In this document: positions 1 through 10,100 of the stretch, piece after piece
How the letters are laid out: each line of letters opens with the position of its first letter
How positions within the stretch are numbered: position 1 is the first letter of the stretch
DNA from: UTCHB3 sp964625575
GTDB lineage: Bacteria; Bacteroidota; Ignavibacteria; Ignavibacteriales; Ignavibacteriaceae
Direction: 5' to 3'
DNA length: 64,000 bases
Assembly: GCA_964625575.1 (NCBI GenBank)
Contig: CAZVBQ010000005.1
Coordinates: 1-64,000, forward strand
Position numbers and translations under genes: made by a program
Notes under the pieces: model-generated
The model's input: the letters and a program-made list of their open reading frames with translations, nothing else
Databases searched by the model: none
Told to the model about the DNA's origin: nothing

Positions 1-50
1 GCACATCCTTGGTAAGGATGAGGTCACCGGTTCAATCCCGGTCGTCAGCT
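1..50 (+). tRNA. tRNA-Thr(GGT), 3' part only
   Basis: The window opens inside this tRNA. The anticodon stem pairs 4-8 with 16-20 around a seven-base loop holding anticodon GGT (11-13). A T arm follows (26-30 with 38-42, loop TTCAATC), then the 3' acceptor strand 43-49 and a T discriminator at 50. CCA is not encoded. The acceptor 5' strand and D arm lie outside the window. A tRNA-Thr just before tRNA-Trp and secE is a common bacterial arrangement. Confidence 0.9.
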
Positions 51-74
51 CAAATTTTTTAAATAGGTAGAGCC

Positions 75-224
75 ATGAGAGACATAATTACCCTGGAATG
101 TACTGAGTGTAAGAGGAGAAACTACTCTACTACAAAGAACAAGCGTAAGCATCCCGCCAGAGTAGAATACAAGAAATACTGCCGCTGGTGCAATAAGCCG
201 GTAGTACACAAAGAGACTAAGTAA
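75..224 (+). CDS. rpmG: 50S ribosomal protein L33
   Basis: A 49-residue basic protein of the large subunit. It carries two CxxC pairs (Cys9/Cys12 and Cys36/Cys39), the zinc-ribbon form of L33. The ATG at 75 is the only reasonable start, and length and end match the family. It lies between tRNA-Thr and tRNA-Trp, a slot that in many bacteria holds tuf; here tuf follows fusA further on. Confidence 0.95.
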   Translation: MRDIITLECTECKRRNYSTTKNKRKHPARVEYKKYCRWCNKPVVHKETK

Positions 225-231
225 TTCCAAT

Positions 232-304
<73 letters not shown>

Positions 305-328
305 CCCAAACAGTCCGAGAGTCCACAA

Positions 329-511
329 ATGAAACAAAAAATAATCAAACTCTACGAAGATATCGTCAAAGAGATGAGGAAAGTAACCTGGCCAAACAGG
401 GACGAACTTAAAAGTTCTACCAATGTGGTTATAGCTTCATCTGTTGTTTTTGCCGTTCTCTGTTTCGTTATCGACAAAGGTATCAGTTTCCTTTTCGGTT
501 TTCTTTACTAA
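329..511 (+). CDS. secE: Preprotein translocase subunit SecE
   Basis: A 60-residue SecE of the short single-span type, which clamps SecY in the SecYEG channel of the inner membrane. The amphipathic helix motif EMRKVTWPNRDEL lies at about residues 14-26 and one hydrophobic span at about 31-52. The reading frame stays open upstream to 278, but that would overlap tRNA-Trp, so the ATG at 329 is chosen. The Shine-Dalgarno signal is weak. nusG follows 8 bases after the stop. Confidence 0.95.
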   Translation: MKQKIIKLYEDIVKEMRKVTWPNRDELKSSTNVVIASSVVFAVLCFVIDKGISFLFGFLY

Positions 512-519
512 GGAGTATA

Positions 520-1053
520 ATGGAACACAGATGGTATGTTTTGCAGACGCTTGCCGGTCATGAAGCCAAAGTTAAGGGATTCATAGATCTCGGTATACGC
601 GATAACGCAAAGCTTGGTGAGAAGATATCAGAAGTGCTTCTGCCTCAGGAGAAGATCTATGAGGTTAAAGACGGTAAAAAGAAAAGCAAGATAAGAAGCT
701 TTTTGCCGGGCTATATTCTTATTTGTGTCGACCTTGACGCCCAAGTCAAAGATTTTATAAATAACACCCAATCCGTTATCGGCTTTCTGGGTGGAAAGAA
801 TCCCGCCCCGCTTCGCGACGATGAAGTTAAAAGAATTGTCGGAAGGATCAAACAGGAAGAAGATTCAGAGAGACTTGACACCGTGTTCAGAATGGGGGAC
901 ACGGTTAAAATTATTGATGGCCCGTTCAATAACTTCTCGGGAACCGTTGAAGAAGTAAACGAAGAGAGAATGAAGATAAAAGTTCTCGTTTCGATCTTCG
1001 GAAGAAAGACTCCCGTGGAGATCGATTTTGTACAGGCAGAACTTGTACACTAA
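520..1053 (+). CDS. nusG: Transcription termination/antitermination factor NusG
   Basis: A 177-residue NusG. The N-terminal NGN domain (about 1-110) binds the clamp of RNA polymerase. The C-terminal KOW domain (about 123-177, with GDTVKIIDGPFNNFSG) contacts Rho or ribosomal protein S10. The length is typical and no extra domain is inserted. An AAGGAG signal precedes the ATG. It sits in the standard secE-nusG-rplK order. Confidence 0.97.
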   Translation: MEHRWYVLQTLAGHEAKVKGFIDLGIRDNAKLGEKISEVLLPQEKIYEVKDGKKKSKIRSFLPGYILICVDLDAQVKDFINNTQSVIGFLGGKNPAPLRDDEVKRIVGRIKQEEDSERLDTVFRMGDTVKIIDGPFNNFSGTVEEVNEERMKIKVLVSIFGRKTPVEIDFVQAELVH

Positions 1054-1084
1054 TTCACAATTCATTTATTAACAGGTTTACAAA

Positions 1085-1510
1085 ATGGCAAAGAAGATCA
1101 CCGGATATATAAAACTCCAGATTCCCGCCGGAAAAGCCAACCCGTCTCCCCCGGTAGGGCCGGCTTTAGGTCAAAAAGGCGTGAACATTATGGAGTTTTG
1201 TAAACAATTTAACGCCAGAACAGCCGGACAAGACGGCCTGATCATACCTGTTGTGATCACCGTATTCTCCGATAAGTCATTTACATTCATCACTAAAACC
1301 CCTCCCGCAGCCGTTCTCCTTATTAAAGCAGCCGGTCTCAAGGGAGGTTCAGCCGAACCAAACAGAACAAAAGTGGCAAAAGTAACACGCAAGCAGGTTG
1401 AAGAGATCGCGCAGCTTAAAATGCCTGATCTTAATGCCAATACGCTTGAAGCTGCAGTTTCAATGGTTGCCGGTACTGCCCGTTCAATGGGTATCACGGT
1501 AGAAGGTTAA
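1085..1510 (+). CDS. rplK: 50S ribosomal protein L11
   Basis: A 141-residue L11, part of the GTPase-associated centre on 23S rRNA. The N-terminal proline-rich segment with PPVGPALGQKG is intact, as is the C-terminal rRNA-binding domain. The family's usual length is about 141. It is 31 bases after nusG and 13 before rplA. Confidence 0.98.
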   Translation: MAKKITGYIKLQIPAGKANPSPPVGPALGQKGVNIMEFCKQFNARTAGQDGLIIPVVITVFSDKSFTFITKTPPAAVLLIKAAGLKGGSAEPNRTKVAKVTRKQVEEIAQLKMPDLNANTLEAAVSMVAGTARSMGITVEG

Positions 1511-1523
1511 GGGAGGCTGAAAG

Positions 1524-2216
1524 ATGAAAATATCAAAACGCTATAAAGCGGTACTTGCAAAAGTTGACACAAATAAAGAGTACACCATTGGCCAGGCCAT
1601 CGAAGTACTTAAATCAGTTTCCAATGTTAAGTTCACAGAATCTCTGGAATGCGCGCTCAGACTTGGCGTTGACCCCAGGCATGCCGACCAGATGGTTAGA
1701 GGTACTGTATCACTTCCCCACGGAACAGGAAAGAGCGTAAAAGTTCTCGTTGTTACTCAGGGTGCCAAGATACAGGAAGCTCTTGATGCCGGTGCTGAAT
1801 ATGCCGGTTTTCAGGAATACCTTTCCGAGATCGAAAAAGGAAATGTTCCCGACGTTGATGTAATTATTGCCACACCGGACATAATGGGTCAGCTCGGAAA
1901 ATTCGGTAAGGTCCTCGGTCCCAAAGGCCTCATGCCAAACCCTAAAAGCGGAACCGTTACACCCGATGTAGCTAAAGCCGTTAAAGAGGTTAAGGCAGGA
2001 AAGATCGACTTTAGAGTTAACAAACAGGGTATCATTCACGCGGCGGTTGGTAAGCTTAATTTTACCACTGAGCAGCTTGAAGAAAATGCCAAGGCTCTCA
2101 TAAGCCAGGTTAACAAACTGAAGCCGGCCACAGCCAAGGGTACATACATGAAAACTGTATACCTTTCTTCTACAATGGGCCCCGGCCTTAAGATTGTAAA
2201 AGACGAACTTAATTAA
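1524..2216 (+). CDS. rplA: 50S ribosomal protein L1
   Basis: A 230-residue L1 of the mobile stalk that helps release E-site tRNA. The rRNA-binding motif GPKGLMPNPKSGT lies at about residues 132-144. A good GGGAGG signal precedes the ATG. In other bacteria L1 represses its own L11-L1 mRNA; I did not find a clear copy of its binding hairpin here. Confidence 0.98.
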   Translation: MKISKRYKAVLAKVDTNKEYTIGQAIEVLKSVSNVKFTESLECALRLGVDPRHADQMVRGTVSLPHGTGKSVKVLVVTQGAKIQEALDAGAEYAGFQEYLSEIEKGNVPDVDVIIATPDIMGQLGKFGKVLGPKGLMPNPKSGTVTPDVAKAVKEVKAGKIDFRVNKQGIIHAAVGKLNFTTEQLEENAKALISQVNKLKPATAKGTYMKTVYLSSTMGPGLKIVKDELN

Positions 2217-2285
2217 CGATATTACGCACAACAAACAAAACTGCTTCTATACCGACAGGTATTAACGAACTGATTCGGGAGTTAA

Positions 2286-2807
2286 ATGAACAGAGAACAA
2301 AAAGGTGAAGTCATTGCGGAGATCGTCCAGCTTCTAAACGATTCTACCGCTATATATCTTACTGACTACACCGGAGTTGACGTGGCTCAGATTTCCAAGC
2401 TCAGAAATGAGTTCAGGAAAGAGGGCGTTGTATACAAGGTTATAAAGAACACCTTGTTCAAACGTGCCCTCGCTGAATCAGGCAAATATCCCAAACTTGC
2501 TGAGAATCTTGTGGGAATGACAGGTTTCGCTTTTACATTCGAAAACCCTGTGGCACCTGCAAAGATCATCAAGAAATTCAATGATGACACTCAGAAATTT
2601 GGCTTAAAAGCTTGTTACATCGAGACACAGTACTATTCCGGCAACCAGTTGGATGTACTTGCAAAACTGCCGACCAAGGCAGAGATCATAGCAGGTATTC
2701 TTGGCAGCATAAACGCGCCTGCTTCCGGTATCGTTGGCGCACTCAATGCGGTGATGAGAGATCTCGTCAGTGTTATTGATGAAATAGCCAAGAAAAAAGC
2801 TGCTTAA
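2286..2807 (+). CDS. rplJ: 50S ribosomal protein L10
   Basis: A 173-residue L10, the stalk base that binds 23S rRNA with its N-terminal domain and carries L12 dimers on its C-terminal helix. The gap of 69 bases after rplA is longer than its neighbours' and is where the autoregulatory L10 leader lies in other bacteria. I cannot recognise that structure with confidence here. Confidence 0.97.
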   Translation: MNREQKGEVIAEIVQLLNDSTAIYLTDYTGVDVAQISKLRNEFRKEGVVYKVIKNTLFKRALAESGKYPKLAENLVGMTGFAFTFENPVAPAKIIKKFNDDTQKFGLKACYIETQYYSGNQLDVLAKLPTKAEIIAGILGSINAPASGIVGALNAVMRDLVSVIDEIAKKKAA

Positions 2808-2845
2808 TTGATTAGAACAAAAAATTTAAAAATGGAGAACTAAAA

Positions 2846-3229
2846 ATGTCAGAGAAAGTATCTCAGTTAGTAGAATTGATCAAAGGATTAACCCTTGTTG
2901 AAGCTGCTGAATTAAAGAAAGCACTCGAAGATGAATTTGGTGTTACCGCTGCTGCCCCTGTAGTAGTTGGTGCCGTTGCCGGTGGTGCTGCTGAAGCTGC
3001 TGCCCCTGCAGAAGAAAAAACCGAATTTGATGTTATTCTTGCTGAAGCAGGAGCCAACAAGATCGGCGTTATCAAAGTTGTTAGAGCTCACACAGGTCTC
3101 GGTCTGAAAGAAGCCAAAGACCTCGTTGAAGCAGCTCCAAAGCCGGTTAAAGAGCAGGTTTCGAAAGACGAAGCTGAAAAAGTAAAGAAAGAGCTCGAAG
3201 AAGCCGGTGCCAAGGTAGAATTAAAGTAA
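2846..3229 (+). CDS. rplL: 50S ribosomal protein L7/L12
   Basis: A 127-residue acidic L12 that recruits translational GTPases. The dimerising N-terminal domain is about 1-33, the Ala/Gly/Val-rich hinge about 35-56, and the C-terminal domain about 57-127 with GLGLKEAKDLVE, the factor-binding helix. A GGAG signal precedes the ATG. A terminator hairpin follows 37 bases after the stop. Confidence 0.98.
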   Translation: MSEKVSQLVELIKGLTLVEAAELKKALEDEFGVTAAAPVVVGAVAGGAAEAAAPAEEKTEFDVILAEAGANKIGVIKVVRAHTGLGLKEAKDLVEAAPKPVKEQVSKDEAEKVKKELEEAGAKVELK

Positions 3230-3266
3230 CCCATACGGTAACCTTTAATATTCTCCCAGTTTTTAA

Positions 3267-3302
3267 GTGATAAGACGATACTTCATCGTCTTATCGCTTT
3301 TT
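3267..3302 (+). terminator. Terminator or attenuator between rplL and rpoB
   Basis: A 13-bp stem (3267-3279 with 3285-3297, one G-T pair) with a 5-base loop ACTTC, followed by TTTTT. It has the shape of an intrinsic terminator. In E. coli a partial attenuator in the same place lowers rpoBC expression relative to rplJL. This stem looks stronger, and a promoter element follows it. Confidence 0.88.
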
Positions 3303-3334
3303 ATTATTTATGTTCAGATCAGGATAGCAAGCGT

Positions 3335-3342
3335 TAGATTTG
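3335..3342 (+). promoter_or_regulatory. Probable -7 element of an rpoBC promoter
   Basis: TAGATTTG fits the Bacteroidota -7 consensus TAnnTTTG. It lies just after the rplL terminator and 26 bases before the rpoB start. I see no good TTTG element at the expected distance upstream (the bases near there read TATGTT), so the promoter is tentative. Confidence 0.45.
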
Positions 3343-3367
3343 ACACAAAAACTTTGAGGTTATTCAA

Positions 3368-6300
3368 TTGAACAATGACAGAATTACCTTCGGTAATATA
3401 AACTCTGTACTGGAAATACCGGATCTGCTGAGCGTTCAGAAAGAGTCGTTTCTGGATTTTTTACAGATGGATGTCGCGCCCTACGAGAGAGAAAACAAAG
3501 GGCTTCAACAGGTTTTTACAAGCAATTTTCCCATTCTCGACAATCCGGACACTCATAAATCCAAGTATCGCCTCGACTTTGACGAATACTACGTTGAGAA
3601 GCCAAGATATTCCATACAGGAATGCCGGGAAAAAGGCCTGACATACTCGGCCACCATTAAAGCGAAGCTTTCACTCTCTTCAAAAGACCCCGATTCCGGC
3701 GAGTGGGTAAACTCTGCGCAGCAGATGGTTTACCTGGGTACACTTCCATTCATGACCGATCAGGCAACATTTATTATTAATGGTGCTGAACGTGTGGTTG
3801 TATCACAGCTCCACCGCTCACCCGGCGTTGCCTTTGCTCAGACAGTTCACCCGAACGGAACCCCGCTTTATTCAGCCAGGATCATTCCTCTGAAGGGTTC
3901 ATGGGTTGAGTTTACAACTGATATCAACTATGTACTTAATGTTTATATCGACCGCAGGAAGAAATTCCCCTCGACTACACTCCTCAGAGCTCTTGGATAT
4001 GAAACCGATGATGAAATTTTAGAGATATTTGAGATCTATGAGACGATCGATCTGAATGAAGTTGATCCCGAAACACTTCTTTCACGTAAAGTGGCCACAG
4101 AAGTTTTCGATACTCACACGGGCGAGATCTTCCTCAACAGAAACGACATTATTGATGAAGAAGCGGTTAAGATGATCAGGGAATCAGGTGTTGAATCAAT
4201 CAACCTGATTCGTACAGATCTGAATCTTGACCAGAATCTTATCCTCAACACACTCGAGAAAGACACCACCCACAGCAAGGATGAAGCACTTCTCTCAATC
4301 TACAGACAGTTGAGAACGGGTGAAGCTCCCGATATAGATACAGCGGCGCAACTTCTCGAAAAAACCTTTTTCAACGACAAGAGATACGATCTTGGAGAAG
4401 TGGGAAGACACAGAATGAACGACAAGTTAAGTCTTAAGGGCATCATCCCTGATGATCTTACTGTGCTTCACATCCGCGATTTTATCGAGATCATGAAATA
4501 TATCATCAAAATGAAGGATGAAAACGCCGCTTCTGATGATATCGATCACCTTGGAAACAGAAGAGTAAGAACCGTGGGCGAGCAGCTTCAGCAGCAGTTC
4601 AACACGGGTCTCGCCAGAATGGCAAGAACAATTAAAGACAGAATGTCGATGCGTGACGCTGAAGGTTTCGCTCCCGTTGAACTTGTTAACGCGAGGACAA
4701 TTTCGAGTGTAATCACTTCATTCTTCGGAACCAACCAGCTTTCTCAGTTCATGGATCAGACCAATCCTCTCTCCGAGCTTACTCACAAGAGAAGGATGTC
4801 TGCCCTTGGACCGGGCGGTCTTACACGTGAGAGGGCAGGCTTTGAGGTACGTGACGTTCACTACACTCACTATGGCCGTCTCTGCCCGATCGAAACGCCT
4901 GAAGGTCCGAACATCGGTCTTATTTCCTCACTCACGATCTTTTCAAGAGTGAACAAATACGGCTTCCTTGAAACCCCGTACCGCGTGGTTAAAGAAGGTG
5001 TTGTAACCAGTGAAGTGGTTTATCTTACTGCCGAACAGGAAGACACGTACACCATCGCACAGGCGAACGCACCGATCGATGAGAATGGCAGATTTATCAG
5101 AGAGAGGGTAAAATGCCGTAGAAAGGGTGATTTCCCGATCGTGCATCCTCAGGAAGTTGAGTTTATGGATGTGGCGCCCGCGCAGATCGTAAGTGCCGCA
5201 GCTGCTCTCATTCCGTTCCTTGAGCATGATGATGCCAACCGTGCTCTCATGGGCTCGAACATGCAACGTCAGGCAGTTCCCCTCATCAAACCGGAAGCCC
5301 CACTTGTTGGTACCGGTCTTGAAGGAAGAGTTGCAAGAGACACACGTTCTGTTATAGTTGCCGAAGAAGATGGCGAGGTTATCTTTGTTGATGCCGAAAA
5401 AATCGTTGTTGACTACAACATCGATCCCCTTTCTTTTGAAGCACTTACTGAATTTGAAGAAGTAAAAACAGTTACTTACAAGCTTATAAAGTTCTCCGGT
5501 ACAAACCAGGAGACCAGCATTACACAAAGACCCATTGTAAAGATGGGACAGAAGATCAAGAAGGGTGACGTGCTCGCTGACGGTTTCGCTACCGATCAGG
5601 GTGAACTCGCTCTCGGTCGTAACATCCTCGTGGCGTTCATGCCCTGGAGGGGTTACAACTTTGAGGATGCTATCATTCTCTCTGAAAAACTCGTTATGAA
5701 CGACGTTTTCTCATCGATCCACATCGAAGAGTTCGAACTTCAGGTTCGCGAGACGAAGAGAGGTGACGAAGAGCTTACACGTGAAATTCCTAACGTAAGT
5801 GAAGACACGGTGAAGAACCTTGACGAAAACGGTATCATAAGAGTTGGTGCCGAGGTTAAGGAAAGTGACATACTCATCGGTAAACTTACGCCGAAAGGGG
5901 AGTCAGACCCAACACCGGAAGAAAAACTCCTCAGAGCCATCTTCGGTGAAAAGGCCGGCGAAGTTAAAGATGCATCACTTCGTGCCACCCCCGGTCTTCG
6001 CGGAACAGTTATAAAGACAAGACTCTTCAGCCGCAGACGTAAAGATGCTGAGTCGAAGAAGCTTGAGAAAAAACTGAACGAGGAACTTGAGATCAGGATC
6101 GCGAAAGACAAGATCGCCCTTCGTGAGAAGATGATCGAGCGTCTTGCGAAGATATGCGAAGGCAAAAAGACCATCGGGGTTAAAGACGAGCATGGTATCA
6201 CTGTTATCAAATCAGGTACAGTGATAGACGCGTCAGTTCTCGAAGGTATCGATGTCATCGAAAAACTTGATGAAAAGTTCCCATGGTTCGAAGATGAAAG

Positions 6301-7144
6301 AGCCAACGAGTTCGTTAAAGCTCTGATGAAGAACTATACCAGAAAACTCGCCGATATCGAAGAAGATTACAAACGCGAGAAACAGAAAATTCAGATAGGG
6401 GATGAGCTTCCACCGGGTATCATTCAGCTCGCGAAAGTTTATGTCGCGAAGAAAAGGAAGATATCAGTGGGCGATAAAATGGCGGGACGCCACGGAAACA
6501 AAGGTGTCGTTGCCAAGGTCGTGCCACAGGAAGACATGCCTTTCCTCCCGGATGGCACTCAGATTGAGATGATACTTAATCCTCTCGGTGTGCCTTCTCG
6601 TATGAACCTCGGCCAGCTCTATGAAACAGCGCTTGGCTGGGTTGGTAAAAAACTCGGAGTCAAGTTCGCCACACCGGTCTTCGACGGTGCGGAAGTGAAA
6701 GATGTTGACTCGTACCTTCAGAAAGCAGGCCTCCCTGCCGGCTGTAAGACCACTTTGTTTGATGGTCGTACCGGAGAAGCCTTCGATCAGAATGTTACTT
6801 GCGGTTACATCTACATGCTTAAACTGAGCCACCTTGTTGACGATAAACTCCACGCAAGGTCGATCGGACCATACTCTCTCATTACTCAGCAGCCCCTCGG
6901 CGGTAAAGCGCAGTTCGGTGGTCAGAGATTCGGAGAGATGGAAGTGTGGGCTCTTGAGGCTTACGGTGCATCGCACATCCTTCAGGAGATACTCACAGTA
7001 AAATCCGATGACGTGGCGGGCAGAACGAAAGTTTACGAGTCGATTGTTAAAGGTGAAAATATTCAGGAACCGAACGTGCCCGAAGCATTTAATGTACTCA
7101 TGAAAGAACTTCAGGGTCTTGGCCTTGACGTTGAGATTGAGTAA
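3368..7144 (+). CDS. rpoB: DNA-directed RNA polymerase subunit beta
   Basis: A 1258-residue beta subunit forming one half of the catalytic cleft. The rifampicin region is intact around residues 455-490, with SQFMDQTNPLSELTHKRR and the following MSALGPGG. The residues matching E. coli Gln513, Asp516, His526 and Ser531 are all of the sensitive type. The C-terminal GGQRFGEMEVWALEAYGA anchor is present. The start is TTG at 3368 with a GAGG signal nine bases upstream; the nearby ATG at 3374 is out of frame. Confidence 0.98.
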   Translation: MNNDRITFGNINSVLEIPDLLSVQKESFLDFLQMDVAPYERENKGLQQVFTSNFPILDNPDTHKSKYRLDFDEYYVEKPRYSIQECREKGLTYSATIKAKLSLSSKDPDSGEWVNSAQQMVYLGTLPFMTDQATFIINGAERVVVSQLHRSPGVAFAQTVHPNGTPLYSARIIPLKGSWVEFTTDINYVLNVYIDRRKKFPSTTLLRALGYETDDEILEIFEIYETIDLNEVDPETLLSRKVATEVFDTHTGEIFLNRNDIIDEEAVKMIRESGVESINLIRTDLNLDQNLILNTLEKDTTHSKDEALLSIYRQLRTGEAPDIDTAAQLLEKTFFNDKRYDLGEVGRHRMNDKLSLKGIIPDDLTVLHIRDFIEIMKYIIKMKDENAASDDIDHLGNRRVRTVGEQLQQQFNTGLARMARTIKDRMSMRDAEGFAPVELVNARTISSVITSFFGTNQLSQFMDQTNPLSELTHKRRMSALGPGGLTRERAGFEVRDVHYTHYGRLCPIETPEGPNIGLISSLTIFSRVNKYGFLETPYRVVKEGVVTSEVVYLTAEQEDTYTIAQANAPIDENGRFIRERVKCRRKGDFPIVHPQEVEFMDVAPAQIVSAAAALIPFLEHDDANRALMGSNMQRQAVPLIKPEAPLVGTGLEGRVARDTRSVIVAEEDGEVIFVDAEKIVVDYNIDPLSFEALTEFEEVKTVTYKLIKFSGTNQETSITQRPIVKMGQKIKKGDVLADGFATDQGELALGRNILVAFMPWRGYNFEDAIILSEKLVMNDVFSSIHIEEFELQVRETKRGDEELTREIPNVSEDTVKNLDENGIIRVGAEVKESDILIGKLTPKGESDPTPEEKLLRAIFGEKAGEVKDASLRATPGLRGTVIKTRLFSRRRKDAESKKLEKKLNEELEIRIAKDKIALREKMIERLAKICEGKKTIGVKDEHGITVIKSGTVIDASVLEGIDVIEKLDEKFPWFEDERANEFVKALMKNYTRKLADIEEDYKREKQKIQIGDELPPGIIQLAKVYVAKKRKISVGDKMAGRHGNKGVVAKVVPQEDMPFLPDGTQIEMILNPLGVPSRMNLGQLYETALGWVGKKLGVKFATPVFDGAEVKDVDSYLQKAGLPAGCKTTLFDGRTGEAFDQNVTCGYIYMLKLSHLVDDKLHARSIGPYSLITQQPLGGKAQFGGQRFGEMEVWALEAYGASHILQEILTVKSDDVAGRTKVYESIVKGENIQEPNVPEAFNVLMKELQGLGLDVEIE

Positions 7145-7185
7145 TTAAATAATTTGAAATAAGATACCCGGAAGGAGTTTTTTAT

Positions 7186-10100
7186 ATGTCATTAAGATTA
7201 CCGGAAAATGTGATAAAGGATGTTAACTCCATCACTATTACATTGGCAAGCCCGGATGATATACTTGACAGATCCCATGGCGAGGTAACAAAGCCCGAAA
7301 CCATCAATTACAGATCGTTCAGACCTGAAAAAGACGGGCTTTTCTGTGAAAAGATCTTCGGACCCACCCGTGACTGGGAATGCTACTGCGGCAAATACAA
7401 AAGGATCAGATATAAAGGTATAATCTGCGACCGTTGCGGCGTGGAAGTTACCCAGAAGAGCGTCCGCCGTGAAAGAATGGGACACATCGCCCTTGCGGTG
7501 CCCGTTGTTCACATCTGGTTCTTTAAGTCACTGCCTTCGAAAATTGGTAACCTTTTGGGTTTCAGCTCAAAAGAACTTGAAAAAATAGTTTATTACGAGT
7601 CGTATGTGGTAATGAACCCGGGGCCAACCGGTCTCAGGGTGAATGACCTTATCACCGAAGATCAGTATTCGGAGATCCAGAAATCACTTCCTCCGGGAAA
7701 TGACAAACTCGCGGATAACGACCCGAACAAATTTTACGCCAGAATTGGCGGTGAAGCCATCAGGGAACTCCTCAAAGAGCTTAAGATCGAAGAGAAGTTC
7801 TATGAACTGAAAGAGCAACTGAACAAGGAAACCTCACAGCAGAAGAAGGATGACCTTCTTAAGAGATTGAGGGTTATTGAGGCTTTCAGAACCAAGGAAG
7901 ATAAACTTGAGAACAAACCCGAGTGGATGGTTCTTAATTATATTCCGGTGATTCCGCCCGAGCTTCGTCCCCTCGTTCCGCTTGAGGGCGGAAGATTCGC
8001 CACTTCAGATCTTAACGATCTTTACAGAAGGGTGATCATCCGTAATAACCGTCTGAAAAGACTCATCGATATCAAAGCACCTGAAGTGATCCTCAGAAAT
8101 GAGAAAAGAATGCTTCAGGAAGCTGTTGACGCGCTTTTCGACAATTCCAGACGTGGTTCAGCAGTAAGAAGCGACAACAACAGACCTCTGAAATCACTCA
8201 GCGACATGCTGAAAGGTAAACAGGGCCGTTTCCGCCAGAACCTTCTCGGAAAACGTGTTGACTATTCCGGCCGTTCGGTTATCGTTGTTGGTCCCGAGCT
8301 GAAACTTCATCAGTGCGGTCTGCCAAAAGACATGGCTTATGAACTTTTCAAACCTCTTATCATCAGAAAACTGATTGAACGAGGTCACAATAAAACTGTT
8401 AAAAGCGCCAAGAAAGTGGTTGAGAGGAAAGATCCGATTATTTGGGAGATCCTCGAGAAGATCATCGACGGGCACCCAGTGCTCCTCAACCGCGCGCCCA
8501 CGCTTCACAGACTCGGTATTCAGGCTTTCCAGCCAGTACTGATCGATGAGAAGGCTATCAGGCTTCACCCGATGGTTTGTACAGCGTTCAACGCTGACTT
8601 TGACGGTGACCAGATGGCGGTACACGTTCCACTTTCTGATGAAGCAAAACTTGAAGCACAGCTTTTGATGCTTTCGAGCCATAACATTCTTTCACCGCAG
8701 AACGGAAGTCCTATCGTCGTACCGACACAGGATATAGTTCTTGGTGTTTACTATCTCACAAAGAAGAGGGATGGTGACATTGGTGAAGGCATGCTTTTCT
8801 CTTGCCCTGAAGAAGTTGTTATAGCTTACAACAACAAAGTTGTAGGTCTTCACGCGAAGATCAAGGTAAGGATCGACGGAAAGATGATCGAGACCACTGT
8901 TGGTCGCGTTATCTTCAACAAGATCGTTCCGAAAGAGATGGGCTTCTACAACCAGCTTCTCGTTAAAAAGTCATTCGGCGCGTTCGTTAACCTGATGTTC
9001 ATGAGACTTGGCAACAAAGTTACCGCCAAGTTCCTTGACGATCTTAAAGATCTCGGATTCTCCTTCGCGATGAAAGGTGGTCTTTCCATTTCCTTCAGTG
9101 ACCTTGTGGTTCCCGCGGAAAAAGAATCGATCATCAATGAAGCGAACAAGAAGGTTGAACAAGTGCTCAACGAGCATGAGAACGGTTTTATCACCGATAC
9201 TGAAAGATACAACAAGATCATCGATATCTGGACACACGCCACTAACGACGTGGGCAAGGTTCTGATGGAGAAACTCAGAGAATCGAACCAGGGCTTCAAC
9301 CCTATCCACATGATGGTTGACTCGGGCGCGAGAGGTTCTTCCGAACAGGTACGCCAGCTCGCCGGTATGCGTGGTCTTATGATGAAACCGCAGAAATCAC
9401 TCACCGGTCAGGCGGGTGAAATTATCGAAAACCCGATCATCGCGAACTTCAAAGAGGGACTTTCCGTACTCGAGTACTTCATCTCGACCCACGGTGCCCG
9501 TAAAGGTCTTGCCGATACCGCTCTTAAAACAGCGGATGCAGGTTACCTCACAAGAAGGCTTGTTGACGTTGCTCAAGACGTTATCATCACTCAGATCGAT
9601 TGCGGAACCATCCTTGGTATCGAGATCTCGGCTCTTAAAGAAGCCGGTGAGGAGCGTGAGCCTCTTACAGAAAGAATTGTCGGACGTGTTGCCCAGGGCG
9701 ACATCTATGATCCGAGAACAGATGAACTGATCTGTGAGAACGGTCAGATGATCACAGAGGAAGTAGCGGCCGTTATCGAAGATGCCGGTCTTGACTCGGT
9801 TTACATCAGAACCGTGCTAACCTGCGAAGCCAAGCATGGTGTTTGTGCCAACTGCTATGGCAGAAACCTTACCAACGGCAAGCTCGTTGAGATAGGTGAA
9901 GCCGTGGGCGTTATCGCTGCACAGTCGATCGGTGAGCCTGGTACACAGCTTACACTCCGTACCTTCCACCTTGGTGGTACATCGGCACGTATTGCCACCC
10001 AGTCACAGGTTGACACACCGGTTGAAGGTATCGTTAGATACAACAGAATTTCTTTCGTTGAGAAAGATTCAATTTTCGGAAAAGTTAAAGTGGTTACCGG

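Noticed and set aside
2217..2285. L10 autoregulatory leader before rplJ
   Set aside because: The gap is the right size and place, but I could not trace the conserved structure, so it is not listed as a feature.
4943..5527. Long antisense open frame in rpoB (194 codons, minus strand)
   Set aside because: It lies entirely within an intact rpoB and resembles no family. Codon bias of the sense gene explains it.
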